From Vicia villosa (lineage: Eukaryota > Streptophyta > Magnoliopsida > Fabales > Fabaceae): DNA of 64,000 nucleotides. The DNA is taken from contig NC_081186.1 in the NCBI RefSeq assembly GCF_029867415.1, forward strand, positions 28,027,915-28,091,914, in the 5' to 3' direction. Position 1 is the first letter of the stretch. Each line of letters opens with the position of its first letter. Position numbers and translations under genes: made by a program. Positions 53,701 through 64,000 of the stretch are shown here, in pieces. Under the pieces are notes generated by a model. That model was not told the DNA's origin. It saw only the letters and a program-made list of their open reading frames with translations, and made no database searches.

Positions 53701-54189
53701 CATGAGATGTTGCCTTTTGCTCTTCATGGTTATCGCACATATGCGCGTACTTCAACAGGGGCAACTCCATTCTCCTTAGTCTATGGTATGGAGGCAGTTC
53801 TTCCAATTAAAATTCAGATTCCTTCCCTAAGGATTATGAAAGAAGCCAATCTAGACGAAGACGATTGGATTCAAACACGGTTGGACCAGATAAACTTGAT
53901 TGATGAGAAAAGGCTCGCAGCTATTTGTCATGGTCAGCTATACCAAAAGCGTATGATCAAAGCCTTCGACAAAAAAGTCAAAAGTCAAGCATACCAAAAT
54001 GGTGGCTTGGTTGTCAAACGCATCATCTTACCACAAGGTGATCCCAGAGGCAAATGGACTCCCACCTACGAGGGACCATTCATAATCAAGAAAATATTCT
54101 CCGGCGGCGCCATGTTGCTTACCACCATGGATGGCGAGGATTTCCCACACCCTGTGAATGCGGACATAGTCAAAAAATACTTCTCTTAA
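50719..54189 (+). pseudogene. D pol exon (RT, RNase H x2, integrase), one frameshift
   Basis: The exon opens LTYTLDPVNNDSAIARHD, then an acidic linker. RT follows (FAWSYEDMPGL, CVDYRDLNRASP; YVDD at 51547-51558), then a retroviral RNase H (QHDESGRKEHAIYYLS). A second RNase H starts near 52468 (VFDGASNALGNG, with later Glu and Asp residues). The integrase has an HHCC zinc region (about 53157-53265), a D-D-E core (WGIDMIG near 53340, TDNGT near 53530, AVEAANKN near 53635) and an end at KKYFS. A one-base deletion in a G run near 51435-51437, before the YVDD motif, shifts the frame. This is the only lesion I see. No chromodomain is present, as usual for Tat/Ogre. Confidence 0.92.
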
Positions 54190-54198
54190 AAAAAAACA

Positions 54199-54361
54199 GC
54201 TCGCTAAGTTGAAAACCTGAAAGGGCAACTTAGGCAAAAAAAATGAGCGTCTCGGTGGATTGAAAACCCGAAAGGGCGGTCCAGGCAAAAATTAGAGACT
54301 AAACAAATACTATCCCGGTAGGCTGAAAACCTGAAAAGGCAGCCTAGGCAAAAGTTAGGGA
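54199..54361 (+). other. Triple stem-loop region after integrase of D
   Basis: Three modules begin ten bases after the integrase stop. Module 1: CTAAGTTG (54204-54211) pairs with CAACTTAG (54226-54233), closed by GCTC/GAGC. Module 2: TGGATTG (54256-54262) pairs with CGGTCCA (54277-54283, two G-U pairs), closed by GTCTC/GAGAC. Module 3: TAGGCTG (54319-54325) pairs with CAGCCTA (54340-54346), closed by TCCC/GGGA. Each loop has AAAA then CCY-GAAA-RGG, which can form a GAAA-tetraloop mini-stem, and each inner stem is followed by GGCAAAA. Confidence 0.78.
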
Positions 54362-55497
54362 ATGAAGCATACAACTGTGTTCCGTTCAGCTACCTACTCA
54401 CCATCAAGATTCAACACCTCAAAGACACCGATCAGTCCAATCACTTTCTTCCAACAAGTGAGGGATGAGATGCTCGAAGACAGATTGGCAATAGCAGAGT
54501 TGAAACTTGACTGGATTGTTTTCACATAGCTATTTATCTTCATAAATATTTTCCAAAACTTTCTGACAATTTCCTACTTCTAGGATTGTTGTCTCCCTGT
54601 GCTAACCAGCCTATCATGGCTCTTTTTCAAAAATCAATGCAGCTTAGGCTCAAAAATCACTATTTTCACTTTTTCTGTTTTAAATACGTAAGCGTCCCAA
54701 TGATAATTTTGAATGAGCATGTGCATTTGAATATGATTGATGTTTACCAGGAAAAACAGGAATAGCATTCAGGAAATGTCCTAATTATCTGGACATCATT
54801 CCATCAGAAGAAAATCCCCAAGAGGAGCGCCTTTCTCAGCAAATTCCTCAAAAAGATTTTCTCTTCAAAAGAAGTCTTATCCCCCAGCAGGGTTGTTCCA
54901 GATTACTATCTTCAGAAGGTGTGATCCCCGCACCCGGACTTGGTCAGATAGTGCATCGGAGGATTATGCATCTTCCTCATTCTCATTTGAAAGGGCATCA
55001 GAACTTCCAGATACCTTTCATTCTCAAGAGATATTCAAAGATCCTTCAACAGAATACCAGGATTCTCAAAGAATTTCCCCAGCCAAGGGTACTCAAACAA
55101 GACAAAAGATCATCAACGATCACAATATAGTCATATCCAGATGACTGGCGGAAATTTATTTTCCCAAATAGAAGCTTGACATCTCACATTCATACATCAC
55201 ATATTCACATTCATACATATTCACATTCATACATCATGCATCATGCGCATATTCATACGCATATTCATACACAACATCACATGCATATTTCTCCGGGAAT
55301 ATCTCACATTACATGCATCATAAACATTGCATATCACTAACTTGATTTTTCAGGTAGATGGATATCTTCGACAAAGATGTTCTCAATCACATGCAGTGTT
55401 CACCTGAATTCCATGAACGGTTCTCTCAGATATAATCAAGTCGAAGATTCATTCTGATCACTTACCAACTCAAAAACAGACATTGCAGATCAAAGTC

Positions 55498-55910
55498 GAT
55501 ACCTCAGACGGTTCCAGAACGATCTAGCATCAAAGATCTAAAGCGATACCTCAGACGGTTCCAGAACGATCTAGCATCACAGATCTAAAGCGATACCTCA
55601 GACGGTTCCAGAACGATTTAACATTGCAGATCTAAGTTGATACCTCAGACGGTTCCAGAACGATCTACTATCAAAGATCTAAAGCGATACCTCAGACGGT
55701 TCCAGAACGATCTAGCATTACAGATCTAAAGCGATACCTCAGACGGTTCCAAAATGATCTAGCATCACAGATCTAAAGCGATACCTCAGACGGTTCCAGA
55801 ACGATCTACTATCATAGATCTAAAGCGATACCTCAGACGGTTCCAGAACGATTTAACATTGCAGATCTAAAGCGATACCTCAGACGGTTCCACAATGATC
55901 AACTTCCAAA
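55498..55910. repeat. 47-bp tandem repeat in 3' UTR of D
   Basis: About nine copies, the first starts being 55498, 55545 and 55592, with core GATACCTCAGACGGTTCC. Degenerate copies continue to about 56000. Tandem arrays in this part of Ogre are known to be hypervariable and to seed satellite repeats. Confidence 0.93.
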
Positions 55911-56204
55911 TCTAAATCGGAAAAAACTTTGGACAAGTTCCGTAACGATTATCTTCCAAGACTTAAAGCGGTAACCTTGGACGGTTCCGAAACAGTCAAC
56001 ACAAAGACTTTCAAATCCTTCATCAAGATATAATCAATGGATTCATTCTGATGAACAAACCATTAACCCATTCACCAGGTGGCATCTGAAAGCCCATCTC
56101 AGGTAATGTGTCAATCTGCCAACAACATTTCACAGACGACATTCAAATGCAACTTCCAACATCTCTTCTGATCAAGGTAAGTGCAAATTTTCAGGGCATC
56201 TAAA

Positions 56205-56266
56205 TATTCAATCATCTTCTACCTTCAGATTTCAGACAATCTCTTCAGGTTTAAGAAGATTGAATA
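56205..56266 (+). other. Polypurine-tract-proximal hairpin of D
   Basis: TATTCAA (56205-56211) pairs with TTGAATA (56260-56266). Further in, TCTTC pairs with GAAGA, ACCT with AGGT, and AGAT with ATCT. The lower arm runs directly into the purine tract AGGGGCAAC before the LTR. A and C share the fold with a compensated outer pair. Confidence 0.65.
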
Positions 56267-56274
56267 GGGGCAAC

Positions 56275-59200
56275 TGTTATACCCCAAAATTTGCCCGCAT
56301 CTTTTTTCAAGAAAACTCCAATCTGAAAATTAAGAGTCTCATATGATCATGGATTTTTATTTCAACAAATATCCTGACATATGAAATACTTAGTTTTTAG
56401 AATTTTTCTTATACAGTAATTTGGCTTGCAGTTGAATTTATTCTTACGCAAACGCCAAATACTGTTTATTACTTCACACATGCTATTTATTTATTTACAG
56501 ATAAATAGTGCTGACACAATTGGTACAGAGTTAAATCTTTTTGCAGGCGCAGAATCAGGAAACTCAGACTGTACTGGTAACAAGTAGATTATTATTATCT
56601 TTTGTTTCCCACTAATTTTTGTACTATATTCCATTATTTTCAAAAATCTTTTCAAATCTCTTTTTCAAAAATCAAATCTCTCTTTTTCCCAACACTATCT
56701 CCACTTTCTTTCAAATCTTACTTCCACTCAAATTTTCCTTTTGTACGGAATCACATCATTCCCCAACGTCTCTATCCTTCTTTCCATTCTATAAATACCT
56801 CCCATTTTCTTCCATAAAATCTCACATCAAATTCTAACTCATCTTTCAAATTCCTACCTCATATCTATTTTCTCTTCTTCCCTTACAAGAATGGCAAAGT
56901 GGATAGAGACACTGTCTCTTACAGTCATCACCATTGCTACGGTGATCATGACTTTCTTCTGCCTGCATAGTCCTGAAGAGTGTGGACCTGCAATGGTTGC
57001 ACTCCCAATCATCTACATGTTATTGTTCATAGCATGGGTCATTAATCGTCATTCCTGAAGTCTGTCGTGATTCTTATTTCTTAAATGTACCGTTTATTCG
57101 TCGTACTGTTCAATATAGTATGTAATATTTGTACTGTCAGTATTAAATATTGTACTACTTGTCATAATATTGCTTAATTACTCAGATAATATTTTATGTG
57201 TTTTCTGCCAGTCAAATATTCATTTTTCTGTGCATTAAATGATTTTCAGGGTTATTATCGGTAATTTTGCCCGCGTACAGTAAAAATTAGTTATTTATTA
57301 TGTCTGTGTTTTTTTAACAAGTCATGTAAATAAACTTTCATTTTTCACATAAAACAAAAACAAAAACAACAAAAAAGAAATTTAACTTTGACTGTTGATT
57401 TTTCACTCTAACTGCTACGTCAATATCTGAACAGTCAGTTGACAGCCAAACTGCTGGCAGTACAATTCTCAGTTTTTTGTACCATCAATCAAATCAATCT
57501 TTCACAATTCAAAATTCCAAGATTTTTGTTCTAGAAGTCTTCTGAATATCACGCGATTAGCAGAGACTCAACACTGCACAAAAATCAGGTACGGATTTCA
57601 TACACATCCATACCTGATTTCATACACATCCATATATCTCAAAGTACCATCATACAAATTTTCAAACTTCAATTCACTCAGACGCACCGTCAGCAGCTCA
57701 AACAGTCAACAGACGACCCGTTTGACCAAAAAGTCAACAGACAGTCAAAAATGAAATTTTTTGTCAAAGTCCATATTTTGTCAAAGGATTCATCATTTGA
57801 TCATTGGATGATCATAATTCATCAAGGAAAGATCAAAAATCAACAAAACCCTAAGATTCAAAATTAGGGTTTTTGCCTGAAAAGTCAACTCAACTTTGAC
57901 TGATCATAACTCTCTCATCCTTCATCCAAAAAATTCAAACCAAAGCTCATTTTGAAGGAAATTCAATTATCTTTCAAATGCCATTGATCCCATGGTCAAT
58001 GGATTCACCATTGGAAAAATATGATCAAAGACATTACAGGTCATTTTCAAAGTCAACAAAAAGACACTTTTTTCAAAAGGACACACAAGGAGCATCAAAA
58101 ATCATTTTGACATGAGACCAAAGGCATTGGTTAGAGGACTCTTTGAGGTCTCCAAAAAGTGCAAGATCTCCTTCATATGACAAAAATTGAGGGATTTACA
58201 CCTTGTTGAAGTTGGCTAAATTTTGGGAAAATGCATGAAATCAACATTGCTCAAAAATGTATTTTTTCCAAATGGGGCCAAGTTTTCATGGTTCAAACAT
58301 TATTTCCATAATATTATGGGCCTCACACGACCAAGACTAAGCCCATACCTTTTTTTTTATCCATTTTTTGCTTGATTTTATCTTATTTTAAGATTAAATT
58401 AAAAGTAAAAATGGAAGGATAATGGATAGCTTGATTTCCAAGCATGACTCACCCAAGGAATCTTCATCTTTCTGCAGAGAATTGAAGAGCAAGGCAGGTG
58501 CATTGAAGACAAAAAGACTTGGTCAATAATTCAAAGCTTTTTTAATATAAAAAATGCAAGAATTCCACAAAGGCAACTAGATGCTTCTTAGCTTCAATTC
58601 TAAGCACTTCAATGCTTATAAATAGGCTAGCATGCTTCAGTAACATAGGGGACACGAATCAGAAACAAAGCCTTGCTCATAATACACTTGTAACCACTTG
58701 AAAAATTTCAAAGAAAATTCAAATTCGAGTTTTTAATTTCAGTCAATTTCAATACAAACTAAGCATTCAAACATCATCTCTGAGCTTCACTGAAGCTATT
58801 CCAATCAATTGCAAGTCTTAAACCTCACTGAATCGAGCTATACAGGTCATAGTTTGTTCAAAATAAAACTAACTTATATCTCATAATCCATTCATATTTA
58901 GCAAGATGTAGACATATATTTGTGTTTGGTTTGAGGTCCTAATCGTTTCTGGAAACTTAATTGAAGTTTGGAGGCTTGTACGAAGGATCACCATTTTAGG
59001 GTTCGAACCTTTAAATTTGGGGTTTTACGACCCATGCAAAATTATGAACTCTAAATAGTATCATTGAACTCGCATGAACAAGACGAATTAAATGGTGGCA
59101 TCGCGCCAAATTTATGTTGTTGTTTGCTTGTATTCGTTATTTCCAACAGGTGTAAAAGGTCAGAGTTTCTACACCACCTGCAAACTAAAGGTGTAAAAAC

Positions 59201-60898
59201 TCTATCCTGAAGAAGAAGATGATGCGTGGCGTCCTCTGATTGGATGGAGGGCGCGCGCGTGTTTTTTAAATTAATTTTGGATTCAGTGTTTTGCAGGTAC
59301 GTCACGTGCCATGGTCCCTCACCATCTGGGCCTTCTGATCCACTTGCCAGCTCATCCAACGCGCCAGACAAAGCAGTCCTTACCATGGACTCTCAATCCA
59401 ACCACACCTGATCAGTATCCTTTTATTTTCTATTTTTTATTTTAATTTCTTTGTTAAATTAATTTAAAATAGTTTTAAAAAATCAAAAAATACACAAAAA
59501 ATATTTTTAGACTTCTAAAATAATATATTATTTTCTGAAATAAAAATATTTTATTTTCTTCAAAATTTCAATATTTTGTACAATTAATTAGTATATATTT
59601 ATATATTTGCTTCTTAATTATTCTAACCAATCAAAAAAATCATAAAAAAAATTGTTCTTTGTGTTAAATATTGTTTATATATTATAAACTAATTTTGTAC
59701 ATATTTTGAATAATTTTCTTTTTAAGTTTTAATTATTTGTATAATTATTTGCATAATTATGTTTTAATTAGCTTAAATCAATTTCAAATCAATTTCCAAA
59801 AATTCCAAAAAAATTAGTTTTGTTTTAAAATTAATTAACAAATATTTTGTACATATTTTAAACTTAATTTCTAGGTTTAAATATATTTTCATCTTTTTTT
59901 CTTCATTTTAATTTAATTAATCATGCATTAATTATAATTAAAATAAATCATAAAAAATCCAAAAACATGCCTTTTATTTTTCTTGCAATTTAAATTCCTA
60001 GATAAATGTATAGGATGTCAAATTCATGTAAATAGGCTAGTTTACATTTCCTTCACAATCGATGTAATAGCGTAGATTTACTTTCCGCACTTTACATTTC
60101 CGCATTTTAATTTCCAGCAAATATAAACTGCGTGTATGTCAAAGATAAAATTGAACCGTTAGATCACTAACTTCAAAGATAAAATATCTGAATACAATCA
60201 CAATCACACTTGCACCTCTTAAGGTAAATCCCTTCTCATTCTTTTCAAAATCAAAGTCAAAATTCTACTGTTTCGAGTACAAAATCGAACCTTGCGTTTA
60301 TATCCGGTGAAAGGATAGATTTTTAAAGGAAATAGGATAAAGACCTTACAACTCAGGGTAGACCTCCTAGTTTGCTTGCTCAAATCGAAACAAACAAAAT
60401 TCTCATACACTGTTGTTTTTCAAAACAAAACTTTCAAAAAAGACAATACTTTGTATACATCCAAACACGGATTATTACAAAGTTAACGTTCTTTTCAAAA
60501 CATCTTTCGGAAGATAAACAAGCATTTTGTATACATCCACACACGGATCATTACAAAATTCAATTTACAAAAGTATTTGAAACCACATATGAGCATTCTA
60601 AAGCAATTGAAAAGTGATCGAAAAACAAGTGAGCTAAGCAAACTTAAGAGCCCATGGATAACCATGGATACAAAGGGTGCTAACACCTTCCCTTTGTATA
60701 ACCTACCCCCTTACCCAGAATTTCTTAAAGGTCTTTTTTCTGTTTCTTTTATAAACATTTCCTTAATTGGATAAAATAAAAGGTCGGTGGCGACTCTGTG
60801 AATTTTCAAAATGCGAAAGCATTAAGCGATAAAAGAGTCAGTTCACGTATCTCTACAGAACAGAGGTATGGCCCGGGATTAAAAAACGGAGGTCCACA
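56275..60898 (+). repeat. D 3' LTR (4624 bp)
   Basis: This uninterrupted copy of the LTR shows the empty site of E near 59351. It starts TGTTATACCCC after the purine tract and ends GGTCCACA before CTTAG. It carries the same TATA box (56788-56799) and 55-codon ORF (56891-57058). Near 57583-57635 a GATTTCATACACATCC direct repeat replaces the longer sequence of the 5' LTR. The antisense ORF at 59051-59386 is open but featureless. Confidence 0.97.
56891..57058 (+). CDS. Small two-pass membrane protein ORF in Ogre LTR (3' copy)
   Basis: Same 55-codon frame as at 25957-26124, with start context AAGAATGG. The only base difference is AAC to AAT in the Asn codon near the end, so the protein is identical. 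This copy could be expressed from the 3' LTR promoter into flanking DNA. No family recognised; identity between LTRs of one young element is not evidence of selection. Confidence 0.45.
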   Translation: MAKWIETLSLTVITIATVIMTFFCLHSPEECGPAMVALPIIYMLLFIAWVINRHS

Positions 60899-60903
60899 CT
60901 TAG
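60899..60903 (+). repeat. Target-site duplication of D, right copy
   Basis: CTTAG directly after the 3' LTR, matching 25336-25340. Confidence 0.95.
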
Positions 60904-63900
60904 GCTTAAGCTGGCCTGTGGTAGGTCTTGATTTACCAACCACTGTTTTTGCAACACTCAGACGATCTTCTTCTACTTCAGCAGACTGAGTGGTGTGAGC
61001 ATACCCATTTCCAAGTGGAGTATGTCAAACTTTCTTTTCAGGAAACTTCCAATCTTCTGAATGGAGAGACTCGTTGTCGGAGACACTTTCGAGATCATCC
61101 TCTTCTGTATTTTGGTCTTGCTCTTCTCCCAAGATGGCATTGACCAGATATGTGAACTCTAGATCCGTAGCCTCGGAAGGTGACTTGGGGATATAATCCT
61201 CAATGATGATTTCACCAGTCAAAGATGATGAATAGCAAGGGTTATATATCTCTTTTGGCTGAGAGAGGTACTCAAAATCACTGTTCCATCCCGTTGGAAC
61301 AATATCTTCCAAAGAGGTTTTTGAACTTTCAGGAGCGGAGTATTTCACCATGTAGTCGAATTTTCCGCTTGGTTCTCCTAATTTATCCCAGGTCTCTTCG
61401 GGGATAGGAGGAACTTCTTCAAATGAACCATGACTTCTGGTGGTGAAGCTGTTAGTAACTTCATCACTGTTTGGTTGAGTCTTACTTTCAGATCCCTTAG
61501 TCGGATAACAGCAAGGTGATTCAGACTCTGATAGGGATATGTATCCTGCTTTGTTAAGATAGGATAGCCATTCCTCTTCATCGATGTTTTCCGTACCGAT
61601 GGTATTGACTGTTTGTTGAACAGGTTGAAGAAAACCTCCGCTGCGGAATGTTTCTTGAATTGGAAGAACTACCTCAATTCCTGGAATAGTCTTTGATGAT
61701 GTTGGAAAGAATCCAACTCCTGTTCTGTTCTTGTTGTTGGTAGGAATATTAATGTGCCCCCAACCATTGGTAGTGCCATCCTTTACAACTTGGATTGCAT
61801 CTCTGTAGGAGGAAATAGACGCTGCTTTCTCCTTTCCTTTTTCCTTGTCCAAGGAAAGTGCTTGGAATTTAGTTCCAACAACTTCTTTTGGTTCTATGTC
61901 GGAGAATGATGACAGGTTGCTGACGATCAGAGCTCGTTCTCCACATACGGTTACCAATTTGTCATTTCTTATGAACTTCAGTTTCTGATGAAGTGTTGAA
62001 GTAATTGCCCCAGCCTCATGAATCCATGGGCGACCTAGCAAACAACTGTATTGTGCTGGAATATCCATGACTTGGAAAGTGATTTTGAACGTCTGAGGTC
62101 CAATAGTTATGGGAAGATCCACTTCTCCAAAAACTGACTTCCTTGATCCATCAAATGCTTTGACGATGACATGACTTTTTCTTAGAGGGTAATCTTAGAA
62201 AGATAATCTTGACAATGTTGATTTCGGCATGACGTTGAGAGAGGATCCATTGTCTATTAGGACTCCTGTGAGTACATCACCCATGCAGCCAACTGAGATG
62301 TGAAGTGGAAGATTGTGGTCTACTCCTTCTTCAGGAAGATCTTCATCACAGAAACTTAGGTTAGTTCCGGCGGAGATGTTGGCAACAATGTTGTTGAATT
62401 GGCTTATTGTAACGCTAGGTTCTACAAAAGCTTGTTCCAAAACTTTCTGTAGAGCTTCCCTATGAGCTTCAGAACTCAATAGCAGGGAGAGAACAGATAT
62501 CCTAGACGGAGTATGTAGCAATTGATCTACAATGTTGTATTCACTCCTCTGGATTAACTTCAAGATCTCATCATTTTCTTTCGCTTGAACAGCATTGGTC
62601 GGATGATTGTCTTGCCTATGTGGTACTTCCTCCGAAGGTTTCTCCACATTTTCTATTGTTCTGTTGAAGACTCGTCCACTTCTGGTGACTCGACTAACAT
62701 CAGTAATGTTGACAACAGATGGTAATGGTATTTCCTTACCATTTTCAATGAATGTAGCATTGTACTTGTATGGTATAGCCTTGCTAGATTCATACGGTAC
62801 AGGACCTGGTAAGTAGATGACTAACGGAGCAATTGCTGTCTTCCTGCTGACGTACTTGACTTGCGTTGGTTCAACTTGATTAATTTCAGGAGATATGGTA
62901 AAGACTTCATCATCTTCTCTGTTGGCAAGAACAGTAATGGTATTGTCATCCATCAGCTTTTGAATGTCGTTGCGAACACGCAAACATCCTCGTGAATTTC
63001 TTCGACAAATTCTGCATCTACTGTAAGCGTGGAAATCTGTTCCAAAGTAGGCAAGTCCATTTAAAGTTTTATGGAACCTGACTACCGATCCTTCAAGATC
63101 TTCAACTTTGTAGATTTTGTATTCTCCTGGACATCCTTGAACCATGTTGATGTCATGTTCAGTTCTGACTCGGATATGTTGAATCCATCCTAAGTCCATT
63201 TGTTCTTGTAATGCAGCTTGAACTACGACACATCCTTGATTATTCTTTGGACAAATTTCACATGTGAAGTAGTTGTGCGGTGGTACATGACCATACCCGG
63301 CTTGTTTAGCGTGCATCTTGACAAGATTTTCCCCTATCTGACGAATGTCGTAGATTTGAATGACGTTAGGGTGTTGATCTATCCAATTTACTGAAGCTTC
63401 TTTATGCTGCGGCAAAGGATTTTCTTGGACGTTTGGACTAGTATCTTTGAAGGATAGCATTCCGCTCTTCACTAATCGTTGGACGTCAATCTTGAAAGAG
63501 AAACAGTTCTCAATATTGTGACCTGGTGCCCCCTGATGATAGGGACAAGATTGGTCAGCCTTATACCATGGTGAGGAACTGTTTGTAGGATTTGGAGGAC
63601 TTCTTGTCTGAGTGAGTCCTTTTACCAGTAATGTTGGAAATAATTCCGCATACGGCATTGGTACGGGGTCAAAGGCAGGATACCTTGGAGCCCGATTGTT
63701 GTAATTTGGAGGTCGAACCTGCTGCTGAGGTTGCTACGACCTTTGTTGAATTTGTTGTTGTGAAACCTGAGGTTGATAAGCTGGCGCTGAGTTAACAGCC
63801 GGAGTTATTGCTGCAACTTGAGGTTGGAATTTCTTCTTGATTTTGTGCAAGACATTGCTGACATCTTGATCCTTTTTCTTCTGGAAAGAACTTCCATACT

Positions 63901-64000
63901 TCCTTGGACCAATAGAAGATTCTGGTTCTTTGTTCAAGCGTCCTTCTCGAACTGCTTCTTCTAAACGTACACCCATGTTTACCATCTCGGTAAAGTCACT
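60899..64000 (-). pseudogene. B gag-protease frame, partial and broken
   Basis: The frame is open at the right edge, so the gag start is outside. It has the end of the capsid region (MGVRLEEAVREGRL) and a zinc-knuckle-like CPYHQGAPGHNIENC. Two Cys motifs follow (CEIC...GC and CRIC...GC), then protease DNGSSLNVMP near 62245. A linker near 61310-61400 has LGEPSGKFDYMVKYSAP and IVPTGW, much like D. Three in-frame stops lie at 63734-63736, 62195-62197 and 61025-61027, with no frameshift. Past the last stop the frame continues to 60899, where D interrupts it, and resumes at 25340. Compared with D, this element has the same gag-pro order but a different family sequence. Confidence 0.92.

Larger units (their letters stand above)
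54190..56274 (+). mobile_element. D 3' UTR
   Basis: Non-coding, about 2.1 kb. In order it holds three stem-loop modules (54199-54361), a stretch without clear features to about 55140, and CAT-rich sequence with repeated ATATTCACATTCATAC (55170-55300). A 47-bp tandem array follows (55498-55910), then the conserved box GGTGGCATCTGAAAGCCCAT, a hairpin (56205-56266) and the polypurine tract AATAGGGGCAAC. Short ORFs here have no features. Confidence 0.85.

Noticed and set aside
55498..55910. CRISPR-like direct repeats
   Set aside because: Head-to-tail units without unique spacers; plant 3' UTR satellite.

Overview
This window is plant intergenic DNA built almost wholly of LTR retrotransposons inserted into one another. 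I see no host gene, rRNA or functional tRNA gene. Giant Ogre/Tat-type Ty3-gypsy elements dominate; they have an extra ORF1, a spliced pol, two RNase H domains, tandem repeats in the 3' UTR and LTRs of 4-5.5 kb. That points to a legume with a large genome, probably tribe Fabeae (pea, vetch, lentil). The species is inference.

Layout, with letters used throughout. F (1 to about 6.7 kb, minus) is a decayed Athila-type element: integrase to gag, an Asp-tRNA primer site and a 5' LTR. C (about 6.7-8.83 kb, minus) is a remnant of an Ogre-like LTR and 3' UTR. A (8830-13333, minus) is an Ogre-like 3' LTR with a stub of 3' UTR. B (13334-25340 and 60899-64000, minus) is an Ogre-like element with its 3' LTR, 3' UTR, pol, intron and part of gag-pro in the window. 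D (25341-60898, plus) is a nearly complete Ogre flanked by CTTAG target-site duplications, sitting in the end of B's gag-pro frame. E (28482-42807, minus) is a non-coding, LARD-like element inside D's 5' LTR, flanked by CATCC. E has the structure LTR-internal-LTR-internal-LTR. The likely order of insertion is C, then A, B, D, E. A and B both landed in the 3' UTR tandem repeats of the element before them.

D is the best-preserved element. Without E it is about 21.2 kb, with LTRs of about 4.68 and 4.62 kb that differ, by eye, at roughly three dozen positions. It carries an intact ORF1 (447 aa), a gag-protease frame with one in-frame stop, a 260-nt intron whose removal joins gag-pro to pol in frame, and a pol (RT, RNase H, second RNase H, integrase) with one single-base frameshift. 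B carries a matching intron in the same phase.

The most interesting signals lie outside the large ORFs. (1) Three consecutive stem-loop modules lie just after the integrase stop in D and B, with compensatory changes. (2) A hairpin abuts the polypurine tract in D, A and C, with a differently sequenced analogue in B. (3) A 55-codon ORF with two predicted membrane segments lies just downstream of the TATA box in both D LTRs. (4) E is a tandemly amplified element within a single target-site duplication. (5) Three tRNA-like A-box/B-box modules occur in the minus-strand LTRs. All alignments and pairings were done by eye.
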